A stretch of DNA of 64,000 nucleotides from Anthopleura xanthogrammica (Eukaryota > Cnidaria > Anthozoa > Actiniaria > Actiniidae). The notes under the pieces were generated by a model. The model was not told the DNA's origin and searched no databases. It saw nothing but the letters and a program-made list of their open reading frames with translations. Below, one piece after another: positions 10,901 to 21,110 of the stretch. Made by a program: the position numbers and the translations under genes. Numbering within the stretch: the stretch's first letter is position 1; each line of letters begins with the position of its first letter. The stretch spans positions 3,680,169 to 3,744,168 of the forward strand of contig OZ025218.1 in assembly GCA_964019055.1 (NCBI GenBank). Direction: 5' to 3'.

Positions 10901-13900
10901 TGAAATCAAAAGCAATGAAATCTAAGGATTCCGAGGATTGGTCGCTATATCGACTGCAACGAAACAAAACCAACAAATTAATCATTAAAACAAAAAAAGA
11001 ATTTTATCGAGCAGAAATTGAAAATCACTCTCGTGACTCTAAGAAAACTTGGAAAACGATCAATAACCTAAGAGGCAAGAAATCAGAATGTGTTGAAATC
11101 AGAGAAATTAAAGACAAAACCGGTAACATCGTCAGTAATACCAAAAGTATTGCAAACGTCCTCAACACTTTTTTTACTGAAATTGCAGGTAGTTTGGCTT
11201 CTGAAATTAATTCAAACCCTGGCAATGCTCATTTCACTGATTTCATTAAACCAATAGAACATGTATTCAAATTTCAGTTAATCAAACCTGAAGATGTTCT
11301 AAAGGTTTTGAAAGGAATTGATACCAGTAAAGCTACTGGTCTCGACAAAATTCCCAATACCTTATTGAAAATATCAGCACCATATATTTACCATTCACTA
11401 ACGGAATTATTTAACACTTCAATTCAAACTGCTATTTTTCCATCTGAATGGAAAATAGCTAAAGTTTGTCCCTTATTTAAGTCTGGAGATCATGATGATC
11501 CTGGTAATTATAGGCCAATCTCAATTACTCCTGCCATCTCTCGTGTTTTCGAGAAACTGATATACGAACAGTTGGCAGGATACTTTGACCAGTATAAATT
11601 AATTGATTGCCACCAATCAGGTTTTAGGCCGCTTCATTCAACACTGACGGCTCTTTTAGATCAGACTAACGAATGGTGCTACAACATTGATAGAAAAATG
11701 GTTAATGGTGTTATTTACCTAGATCTTAAAAAAGCATTTGACACCATTGATCATTATATTCTATTGCATAAACTATCTTACTATGGTTTTGACACAAAGG
11801 TTATAGAATGGTTTGAGTCGTATTTAACCGGTAGAACTCAAATGTGTTCAGTAAATGGAACACTATCTGATCCTCAACCCACAAATTTTGGCATTCCGCA
11901 AGGAACAATTTTGGGACCGGTACTTTTCTTAATCTATGTTAACGACCTTCCAAATTGCCTAAATCACAGTAGTGTAAGGCTTTTTGCTGATGATACGACC
12001 ATGACGTTCTCTGACTGTCAAATACCAAGTTTGAATGCACAAATGAAAAACGACCTCCAACATGTGTGTTCCTGGCTTCGTGCTAATAAACTCACCCTGA
12101 ATATACTTAAAACTGAATTCATGTTGATAGGTTCTCGACAGAGGTTGGCCGCATTAGATGATGTAGACGGCATCAATCTGTCTGTCGATGGAACCAGTTT
12201 AAAACGTAGCCATGAAACCAAATGTTTAGGAGTATATGTAGATGAAAACTTAACATGGAAAAGCCATGTGGATTATATCAAGAAAAAGATTTCTTGTAAT
12301 CTAGGCATCCTAAAGAGGATCAAACCTATCTTGGGTCAATATTACTTAAACAAGGTCTATAAGGCAATAGTTGAACCACATTTTACCTACTGCTGTCTTG
12401 TTTGGGACAACCTTGATGAAACATTGGCTGACAAACTTCAGAAATTGCAGAACCATGCTGCAAGGATAATCACGGGCGCACCTTATCGTAGAGTGCATAC
12501 AGATAAAGTATTCAATGACCTAAAATGGGTTCCTTTAAAAGAGATGAGACTGCAGCAAAAAGCGATCAACATGATGTTTAAGATCGTGAATGGTTTAGCA
12601 CCATCCTACCTTCAGGACATATTCAAAGTTAATGGTGGGACCAATTACGACCTTAGACGACCATCCATCCATCCATCCATCCATCCATCCATCCATCCAT
12701 CCATCCATCCATCCATCCATCCATCCATCCATCCATCCATCCATCCATCCATCCATCCATCCATCCATCCATCCATCCATCCATCCATCCATCCATCCAT
12801 CCATCCATCCATCCATCCATCTATCCACCTATCTATCCATCCACCCACCCACCTAACCATCTATCCATCCACCCATCTTTCATGATTATTTTTTCTATCT
12901 TCAGTGATATTGTGAAACTTACAGCACAGTTTGTGGCAAGAAATGGACGCCAGTTTCTATCCAATCTCATGTCCAGAGAACAGGTAGGTTGTCTGATCTG
13001 TAAACCAACTATTTTTAATGCATTTCTCAATACAACCAATGGTTAATAATATTATTTGCATTTATTTTTTAGAGAAATTATCAGTTTGATTTCCTGAGAC
13101 CTCAACACAGCCTTTTCAACTACTTCACCAAACTGGTTGAGCAGTATACTAAGGTGAGAAACTACATTGTACATCAATAAATAAAGTTATACTCTGACAG
13201 CAACTGTGAACTCATGAGGACTGCCATATCTACTAAATAAAAAAAAGTTCCTATGAAACATTTAACATTGGTACTTCCTTCAGTCGAGATTCAACTGCTA
13301 TCTATGGAAGCCGAGGGTGGGCACTTTATCCCCCTCTCTGCATCAGTGCTCTGTTTTATGAGTATTCAAAGCTGAAGCTACACAGATTAGAGAGAAGTCT
13401 AAACAGAGGTGGAGGTCATAAGGATCAAACCGTGGACCTCTATATGTAGCTCCAAAGGCCACACACTAATCAACTGAGCAATGCCTGCTCCTCCAAATCT
13501 TTGTTAACCCCCACTGTTAAGGGTGCTAAGCAATAGGCAATGTGCATCAAAGCTCACAAAGCACTCTGGGAAAGTGAGTTCTTTAAAAATGTAACATTGA
13601 AATCAAAGGAACTATCAGACAAAATTTACTAGTCTGCTGAAATCCTTTTATTTCCATACAAAATGTTGAGGGGAAAAATGTCAGATGAATTATTAGAGGA
13701 TCCAAGAAAGCATAAGAGCTCACTTTCCCATCATGCTTTGTGTCATAATTTCGAGCTCATGCACATTGGCTATTGGTGAATTCTTGTTTATTTTATTCTG
13801 TGTAGGTGCTCATTCCTCCAGGTAACATCAAGGAAAAACTAAGGAAAGATGTGGATGATCCTCATAAGGTAAATTAAATTTTGGACAATAAGTTATAAGG

Positions 13901-16900
13901 TAATTTACAAAAATCTCTTTTTCATATATTTATTCAAAGAGCCCAGTTAGGGAAGGGCAAAGTTGGCCTTCATCTAGTGGTTATACACTTTGACATCACA
14001 TAGTGACTATTACATGTGGGATGCTCACAAAATACATCACATGAACCTTTCCCTGTTCTTTTTGCAAACAAAGCCAAAAATGCCTGGTAGGACTACTAGC
14101 TCAGTCATGAAAATTGCAAAACCGCCAGGAATTACAGTATATATGCTGAACTCAGGAAATGTGGTGCTCAACATTTAATTGGAAAATCTTTCTGTGTTTC
14201 AAGAATCAAAAGTAGTAATTTTCTTCAAATCTTTAATGGGTCATTTCATGTCAGACAAAATCCTTTAAATTCTGAATTCTTAGATAGGCTTCCTTTGGCC
14301 AAACTACTATATAAAATTATAAAAATTTTCATAAAATAAGTGTACAGTGTGGTCAGTGAAAATTGGTTTTTGGTCAGGGAAAAAATGTCATGGAAAATTC
14401 AGGGAATTTTATTTTTCCAGATGAGTTGGAACCCTGTTGTATGTTCTGGTAGAAATAAAATGAGATGAATCTGCAATCAATTAAGAACTTCTTTTCTGGT
14501 TCAAATACTAGATACTTGATCGTGTAAAGTACAGAGTGGAATGGCTGAAACACCAGGAAAGGGAAAAGCAAAAACTTGAAGATGAGAAAGAAAAGGAGAG
14601 AGTAGCATTTGCATCAGTTGATTGGCATGACTTTGTGGTTGTGGAAACAGTTGAGTTCAAGGAAAATGAATCAGGTAACAATGAAAAAATTACCATAGCA
14701 ATTCTTATAATATTATTATCCTTATTTAGATAATACAGTAGGCTTTTTGCAGGATCTGGTCATGTGACACAAATGCCAAAAAAAAAAAAAGTTCTGCTGA
14801 CAAAATCATTGGCATATTCAGAAAAAGCACCATAACTTAAGTAGTTGTGGCAAGTTTGAGCATTTTTAAATGTAATACAAAATATTTATGATTTTTTGAA
14901 AATGAATTTTTTTACAAAGAATTTTTTCGGGATTTGGGTCAAATGACCAGGTCCTGCAAAGGTCCTATTGGAAGGGAAGGAGGCGGAAAGGTCAATAAGA
15001 AAAAGAAAAAAAGAAAAGAAGGAAAAGAACCAAAAGATAGGAAAAAGAAATCAAAGGGAACCAGGAACTGAAGTTTATAAGTGTTTTTTTATTGTTACAG
15101 GAAATCTTCCTCCACCAGTTACCCAAGAACAACTTGGTGCAAGAATTTTGGCACAAGAAAGATATCAAAAAATGAAGGTTAGTAAGCGTTAGTAACCATA
15201 TATCTGTTTTTTAAACTTTTGAATTCTTGATTTCTGAGACAGTTCCTTTATAATTCCAGAATTGCACATCATATCTCAGTAGTATGAAGCTCGGCTCTCT
15301 ATATTGCTATAAATAAATATTACATTTTGTATTGTTAACTGTATAGGAGGATGTTAATGAAGAAGCAGATATGAATATGGATGTTGAAATGGAAGTTGAT
15401 GATCCTTCTGATGCCCCCGGTACTCTGAGACAACAGCAGATCGTAAGTAATATTCATACAATAATTGTAGCACTGATAATACTAATTGTGCCTTGCATTT
15501 TCCTCATACTCCCATTACAGAGCTTTTCATATTTCTGCGACCTACCAACTCCCGACGTCTGGTTTTTTAGCTTCTGTCAATCAACTTTATGATGGGCCAA
15601 GTTCATTCCGATCGCAAACGATAAAGAAATTCCCGTGTGAAAATGGCTGTCTAGTCCAGGGAATTTCCTTATCGCTTGATTGGAATGAACTCAGCTCATC
15701 GTTAATTTGATTGACGAAAGCCAAAACGCCAGACGTCTTGAGTCAGTTAAGTCGAGGAAATATTTCTTGGAAAGTTTCATTGCTATAAATAGAATTCAAG
15801 TGAAGCTATTTGGAATCAAAACTACAGAGATTTGTATGTGTTTGGTGATCTCCTTCCTTGGTAGCCTCGTTGTGGTGTTTTTCACATTTTTAAAATTCTC
15901 ATTACTTCTCAAGAATGTAATATTTATGTCTCAAACTTCCTAACTTTGTTGATGGCATTCTAATCTATAATTTTAATGTAGTGGTCAATTAAAATATGAA
16001 ATTAAAAATTCTGATAATGAAGGGGCAGCCATATTGACATTAGGTCAATAGATCACCATTTTTGCAAGAGAGAAAAGGCAAGAGAACTGAATAACCTTAC
16101 TGGACTTTTTTGTTCTTTTTCAGGATATGGATGTTGAAAGTAATGAACCTCCACAGCCTCCTCGCTCAGAACCACTCATCAAACCCCCACCCCTCCCTCC
16201 CTCAATTTCTGGATCATCAGCACAGATTCGCCGAGGCTATGATCCCAAGGCACCTAAACCAGCACCGCCACCCATGTTACCAGAGGAGTTTTTGATCTCA
16301 CCTATTACTGGCGAGCGTGTACCTGCATCAGCCATGGCAGAGCACATGAAGATTAACCTTCTTGATCCTAGATGGAAGGAGCAAAGAGACAGAGCTTTGA
16401 GTGAAAAGAAGACCCAAGAAGAAGTGTACGCAGAAGGTGAGGTCTCATATAGTCCTTCCCCACTCTCCACTCATGGATAATAAATAAATAAATCACTTTT
16501 TTATAGTGGGAAACAAATTTAGTAACTTAATACTGGTTTCCAATTTGGCCCACTGTCACTCACACACACTACCACTACATTATATATTCTATGCACACTA
16601 CTCAACTCACATGTTGATTTTTATGGAGGGAGGAAACCGGAGTACCCGGAGAAAACCCTCATGTCACAGGTGAGAACGACACATCAAACAAACTCAACTC
16701 ACATATGATCCGACCCGAGCCGGGGCTTGAACTCGGACCACAGCAGTGAGAGATGAGCAGTAAACCACTACGCCACCCATGGCACCCATGGACTAGAGAT
16801 AGCTAAGGCTATATGTACATATAATATTTCCAAGCACAAATACTTAAGATGGCACAAAGTAGGGAAATACTGCATTTGCTGAGCTCAAAATGTACATACC

Positions 16901-19598
16901 GGTAGATTTTACCTTGTACTCCACGGGCGATTCTTCAGGATTTTTGTTTTAAATCATTTTCCGACAAAAATAAACTTTCAGATTCTAATTACATATTTTC
17001 ACTTTACTGCGATTCTTAATATTCTATGAACCCTGTATTATTTGCAAGTTTCCCATTGGAATTTGGTTTTTTACTGCCGCCAGTCAAAAATATAAAAGAT
17101 ACCGACTGATTAGTTTTGGATTGACAGCAACGAAAAACCAATTTTGAAATTTTGAAATGTCAGAGTTTGCAGAATAATTGAGAATCGCAGTAATTAAGAT
17201 AGGAGGTGGATTTTTGACAATTGTTCATTGTTGTCATTTAGTAAAAATACAGGTTCACTTTAAAATAATTTTTTAACGTAATCCTAATTTTTACCTATTT
17301 GAAGGTGTTGCTATTGGAAGCAGCCTGAAACAGCTTGCTGAGAGACGTACAGATATCTTTGGTGCTGGTGATGAAGAGACAGGTATCGGAAGGAAGATTG
17401 GGGAAGAAGAAGAAAAGAAACCAGAAAAAGTCACCTGGGATGGCCATACTGGATCTATGGCTGCCACATCACGAAGGGCACAGGCAGGAATCTCTGTAGA
17501 ACAACAAATTGAAGCCATTCACAAGTCAAAGGGTTTGATGTAAGTTAACATACTCTAAAAATGTTTTCTGAACTAGATTGAGGGCAATAGTGTCTGATGA
17601 TGTATTCTGATTCATTCTACTTGTCTTCCTGTGGTATTAATGGGCTGCGGTAAGACCACACCACACCACTGACCACTCCAGAGACCAGACCACACCAGAC
17701 CAGACCACACCAGACCAGACCATACCCCACCAGACCACACCAGACCACACTACACCACACGACTGACCAAACCCCACCACACCACACCCCACCACCACCA
17801 AACCAGACCACACCACACCAGACCACACCACACCAGACCACACCACACCACTGACCAGACCACCCAAGATCCCAGACCACTGACCAGACCAGAACAGTCC
17901 CTCATGGTATAAAATCTTTTATAAAAGCTTAAAAGCTTTTCACCTGGGGATTTCTAGATGTATTGTTCTAAACCTATAAAAATTATAAAATTTGAATCGT
18001 ACATGCAGTCCAGTTTGAGATCTCACTTGACCCAGAAAGTGTTGAAGCAGGCTATGTCTGGTTTACCGTAGGTGACCTTACCTTCATGTTCTTGTATTGC
18101 AGCCCATCTGAAGAATCTGAAAGAATCGGTCCCAAGGCACCAGAACATCCAACAATTGCAGATATCTTAAGAAACAAATCCCTTCCACCACGTCCTGATG
18201 GTGCTCAACCACCACCACCACCACCGCCAGGTCTATCTCCTGCATCCATACCTCCCCCTCCTCCTGGAGTAACAGCAATGATGAATGCACCCCCACCCCG
18301 TCCACCCTCTATGCCACCAGCACCACCACCACCAAAGTTTATGAGTGAGTAAAAAAAAAACTTAAATACATAGTAGTCCTTAAAATTCCTTTTTTGCTGG
18401 GTTTTGAGATATTTATGTGTGAACCAGAGCTTTATTGGCTACTGAAATAGAGATCTTTTGTTTTGATAGGCAGATTTGAATGAGAAAAGATTCCTTGCAT
18501 CAATGTTAGTAACAGCTAACATTGCATTTTTTGGTCTGCCTGTTTTAATTTTTTTTTTTTTTTTTTCTAGGTTTACCGCCACCACCACCTGGTAGTCACC
18601 CAATGCACCCTCCTCAGTTCATGAACATGCCCCCTGCACCACCCATGCGCGCCCCACCTCCACCACCACCACAAGCAAACAAGCGAGAGCACGAGGATGA
18701 AGATCCATCAGCTAAGAAGAGTAGAGTAGAAGGACCAGAAGCAAATCTTGTACCAGAAAACGAGTTCATCAAGAGCAATCCAAATCCTGTCACCTTCAAA
18801 GTGCAAATACCCAACCTGCCTGAAAAGAATGAATGGAAACTTGATGGCAGCCCGATAACACTCACACTGCCACTTACAGACCAGGTTTGGCTTGCTGGCA
18901 TTCTTTTTTCTATTCAAAATCTTACTGTAACGCTTACTTCCATATCCTCGTCTTTTTTTCATCTTTCATTCTTCTCCGTCGTCTTCTCCCTCCTCTCTCT
19001 TCCTGCTTTTTGATTTTGTGACGTTCCCACTTACCTAACCACGATACATATAGTCGAGCACCTTTAGAAATTCCCGTTCCGCTTTTCCTTAAGCGGCCAT
19101 CATTGAAATTTGATATTGGATTTCTTTAAATTGTTTGGTTGGGATTCCTGTGGTGAACGTTCTCGTAAAGATTGTTTTTTTTTTACTAGCGATGAAATGG
19201 GAGTCGAAAGCGGCTTACTTGCGCTTATATGCTTACGGCAAGCGGTTTCCTTTTCTTTTTTCTTACCAGTACAGGAACAATCATTTTTAAGTTTTAAAGG
19301 AAAAGTTTAAGCTTACATTACCATTTTTCTTTACGTTAGATATCTGTCATCAAGGCTAAGATTCATGACGTAACAGGCATGCCAGCCGGAAAACAGAAGC
19401 TCCAGCTTGGGGTACGTAAATATTTTTTGATAGAAATGTCGAACTTGTGATCACAATTAATAACTGTTTGCTAACTTTTCGTTCTTCGTTCAACAGGGAA
19501 TCTTCATCAAGGACTCCAACTCGTTGGCCTACTATAACGTCTCGCCTACAAGTGTGGTGCAGCTTCAACTTAAAGAACGTGGTGGAAGAAAGAAGTGA
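7978..19598 (+). CDS. SF3A1: Splicing factor 3A subunit 1 (SF3a120)
   Basis: Seventeen exons: 7978-8071, 8260-8298, 8779-8910, 9431-9471, 9813-9925, 12905-12983, 13073-13153, 13806-13868, 14512-14674, 15101-15177, 15347-15442, 16124-16436, 17305-17539, 18103-18344, 18571-18884, 19340-19411, 19497-19598; 751 residues (human 793). It is a U2 snRNP SF3a subunit needed for early spliceosome assembly in the nucleus. Two SURP modules are clear, at about 33-76 ([17 protein letters not shown]) and 141-192 ([16 protein letters not shown]). Next come a conserved central block ([19 protein letters not shown]), the motif [11 protein letters not shown], a proline-rich region (about 520-640), a KKSR nuclear-localisation patch and a C-terminal ubiquitin-like domain ending KERGGRKK. 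The first donor (GGA|GTATCC) is weak but is the one that restores EVRN-IVDK. Intron 5 holds a LINE. The assignment is secure. Confidence 0.96.
8547..8687. mobile_element. Small palindromic MITE-like element in SF3A1 intron 2
   Basis: GGAGCTGGTCGTATGAAGCC at the left pairs imperfectly with GGCTTTGTACAACTGGCTCC at the right, with a second inner palindrome around AATCCTTATTGATC. No coding capacity. Ends are approximate. Confidence 0.4.
9958..10327. repeat. (CATC)n microsatellite, left of the LINE
   Basis: Almost pure CATC units over about 365 bp, slightly degenerate at the left end. It begins soon after the donor of SF3A1 exon 5 and abuts the LINE with no other sequence between. Apparent MDGW/HPSI proteins on either strand are translations of the repeat. 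Confidence 0.97.
10328..12660 (+). mobile_element. CR1/L2-like non-LTR retrotransposon fragment with open reverse transcriptase frame
   Basis: One frame stays open across the whole element. It starts in the last part of an APE-type endonuclease ([26 protein letters not shown]). It continues through a linker and a full reverse transcriptase: [31 protein letters not shown], motif [12 protein letters not shown], motif [21 protein letters not shown], motif C FADDT, then the thumb-like [11 protein letters not shown] and the C-terminal [14 protein letters not shown] and [11 protein letters not shown]. The LINE lies in SF3A1 intron 5 in the sense orientation. The 5' part (most of the endonuclease and any ORF1) is missing, and the 3' end stops at YDLRR, short of the normal C-terminus and 3' UTR. 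Both breaks abut CATC repeat. Lack of stops over 2.3 kb suggests recent insertion. Clade is judged from motifs only. Confidence 0.88.
12661..12878. repeat. (CATC)n microsatellite, right of the LINE
   Basis: CATC units in the same orientation and strand as the left array, becoming degenerate (CTATCCACC, CCACCCACC) before the polypyrimidine tract of SF3A1 exon 6 at 12905. Confidence 0.97.
13290..13494 (-). mobile_element. tRNA-derived SINE in SF3A1 intron 7
   Basis: On the minus strand, 13494 down to about 13420 shows an A-box-like TTGCTCAGTTGATTAG and a B-box-like GGTTTGATCC at tRNA spacing, followed by a non-tRNA body. The acceptor stem does not pair, so it is not a functional tRNA. The body end is approximate. 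Confidence 0.5.
13531..13776. mobile_element. MITE-like element, copy 1 of a two-copy family
   Basis: Left end GCAATAGGCAATGTGCATC pairs with the right end GCACATTGGCTATTGG. GCACTCTGGGAAAGTGAG (left) pairs with CTCACTTTCCCATCATGC (right). A diverged copy lies at 37521-37783 in the same orientation. Confidence 0.6.
14736..14970. mobile_element. MITE-like element in SF3A1 intron 9
   Basis: Inverted ends: TTTGCAGGATCTGGTCATGT at the left and, read on the opposite strand at the right, TTTGCAGGACCTGGTCATTT. A poly-A tract and AT-rich core lie inside; no reading frame of note. Confidence 0.6.
15544..15748. mobile_element. MITE-like element with long inverted repeat in SF3A1 intron 11
   Basis: About 80 bp at each end are imperfectly complementary: GACGTCTGG, TTGATTGAC-type and AAGTTCATTCCGATCGC at the left are mirrored by GATTGGAATGAACT, TTTGATTGACGAAAG and CCAGACGTC at the right. 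It begins about 100 bp after exon 11. Confidence 0.65.
16552..16783 (-). mobile_element. tRNA-derived SINE, family A, copy 1 (SF3A1 intron 12)
   Basis: On the minus strand the head has an A box (GGTGGCGTAGTGGTTTACTG) and B box (CGAGTTCAAGCCCC). The body follows with the core CTCCGGGTACTCCGGTTTCC and TGGTAGTGTGTGTGAGTGAC. The same arrangement occurs at 61900-62160. Confidence 0.75.
17651..17905. repeat. CCACACCAGA-type minisatellite in SF3A1 intron 13
   Basis: Irregular tandem repeats of ACCAGACC and ACCACACC about 5 or 10 bp long, strongly strand-biased (C/A on the plus strand, almost no T or G outside the motif). It lies about 110 bp after exon 13. The Trp/Val/Gly-rich minus-strand frames are translations of the repeat. 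Confidence 0.9.
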
Positions 19599-19731
19599 TG
19601 TGATAGAAATGCTAGTTGAATGTTGTTCAAAATGCTTCATTATATGCTGCAAATCTAATAGCTGTAGTGTGTTGTATAATGTTGTAGCACAGTATATATG
19701 ATATGTTATATTTTGTCATGTCATGTTATTT

Positions 19732-19879
19732 AACACTTATTTTGACGGGGACCGAGCGAAACCGTGTGTTTTGTCGTCCCGAGACGACGATGTTCCCCGA
19801 GGCGTAGCCGAGGAAAACATCACTGTCGGGGGACCACAAAACACGCTGCTTTCCCGAGGTTCCAGTCAATAAGTGTTTT
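19732..19879. mobile_element. AACACTTATT palindromic MITE, copy 1
   Basis: Begins AACACTTATTTTGACGGGGA and ends TTCCAGTCAATAAGTGTT, inverted repeats of each other. The interior (GTTCCCCGAGGCGTAGCCGA and flanks) folds back too. A second copy at 44174-44318 keeps the same ends and centre. It sits about 130 bp after the SF3A1 stop, so it may be transcribed in its 3' UTR. Confidence 0.75.
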
Positions 19880-20089
19880 GTTGTATACCAACTGTCAAAG
19901 AACACCAAAAAAATATTCGAAATTTTTAATTCTATGACATTAAAAACTTAGAAAAAGTTAAGTTTCCGAAGAAATCACTTCCGGTTTTGTTATTTCCTGG
20001 TAGATAACATAATGTTGTCCGCTGAGAGCCGTTGCCGAGGAAACATCGAGACTTGTGCAGGGTTGTGTTAAGTGTAGTTTGGCGGTCTT

Positions 20090-20265
20090 TGTTGTGACGT
20101 AGATCGCATATTGAGCAGTTTTCGTATGACTATGAAAAACTTATGGCAAGGACCCACCTTGCCGTGCCGTGTATGCATGAAAGCATTCGACATTCGGTTC
20201 CTTGTACGTGACTTTTCACACTCATACGAAATCTGCTCTATGGCGTAGTGCGTGACGTAGAGCAC
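20090..20265. repeat. Imperfect inverted repeat
   Basis: GAGCAGTTTTCGTATGA at the left pairs with TCATACGAAATCTGCTC at the right, with GACGTAGATCGCAT and GTGACGTAGAGC outside. A probable old MITE; ends uncertain. Confidence 0.4.
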
Positions 20266-20426
20266 TGTGGCGTGACAGCCAAGACGTGTTGCACGAGTTT
20301 GTACAAAAATTGTTCCTGGAGATAACTTGCGTCATGTAAAATAATGATATTACTTGTATTGTGTGACAGTCGTGATTTTCCCCATGCACGATTATTTTAA
20401 GATCCATTTTTTTTTTACGTATTTAA

Positions 20427-20444
20427 AATAAACTTCTAAATAAA
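20427..20444 (+). terminator. Candidate SF3A1 poly-A signals
   Basis: Two AATAAA hexamers, at 20427 and 20439, are the first close pair downstream of the SF3A1 stop and would give a 3' UTR of about 0.85 kb. An ATTAAA near 19938 is an alternative. Confidence 0.3.
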
Positions 20445-21110
20445 CTCAAACAAAACATTTCATTTTTTTCTGTCCTATTATTTTTATCTAAAATTCCAAC
20501 GTTTTTTAACAACGTTTCAAAATATACCAATAAACTAATCCCAAATGTTCTCTCAGTGTATTTACTCTAGATCACGTACGACATGGAGTATGTTATTTGT
20601 GCAAAAAAAAAAGTGTTACTTGTTCGCGGACACCTGCATCTTGCGTCAAAAAACAAAACAAAAAAACATATTTTCAGTTGATTGGTTTCCCATTCACTCA
20701 GTGCCAGACTTAGTTCTTCAGTTACAGGATGTGAGATACAGCGGCTCATTATTTATGCGTACATTGTAAAGAAAAGTATCTAATGGACTCCATAAAACGT
20801 TAAACCGCGTCAAAAATGTATAGTACGCCAAAAGGTCCCCGAAAGGTTGTCGAATCTATAACACACGGTTATAATATATTAAAGTGAAGGAGTAAGTGAG
20901 TCAGATTTTGTGGTTTGCGGTTATAATTCTTCTACTTTTCCCTTATAGAAAAAGCTTTGCTATAGGTAAAGTTTTTGTTTTTCTACGTATAAATGAGTTG
21001 GTAAGTTGGGTCATTATGGGTAATTAATGATTCAGTGTGAGATCGTGCGTTTGGTCGCGTGCTGAAGAGAGATAAAGGCCTGGGTGCCAACCACATACAG
21101 TAAAAAAAAC

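Larger units (their letters stand above)
19599..21110. other. Spacer between SF3A1 and PPP1R2
   Basis: Begins with the SF3A1 3' UTR and ends at the PPP1R2 start codon. It contains a palindromic element (19732-19879), a weaker inverted repeat (20090-20265) and possible poly-A signals near 20427. No other gene was recognised. Confidence 0.5.

Noticed and set aside
10354..12885. The 843-residue reverse transcriptase as a host gene
   Set aside because: It has all LINE RT motifs, sits inside an SF3A1 intron, starts without an ATG in CATC repeat and lacks its natural ends, so it is a LINE fragment.
16712..16783. A true tRNA gene on the minus strand
   Set aside because: A and B boxes are present but the acceptor stem does not pair and the same head is attached to a repeated body elsewhere; it is a SINE.
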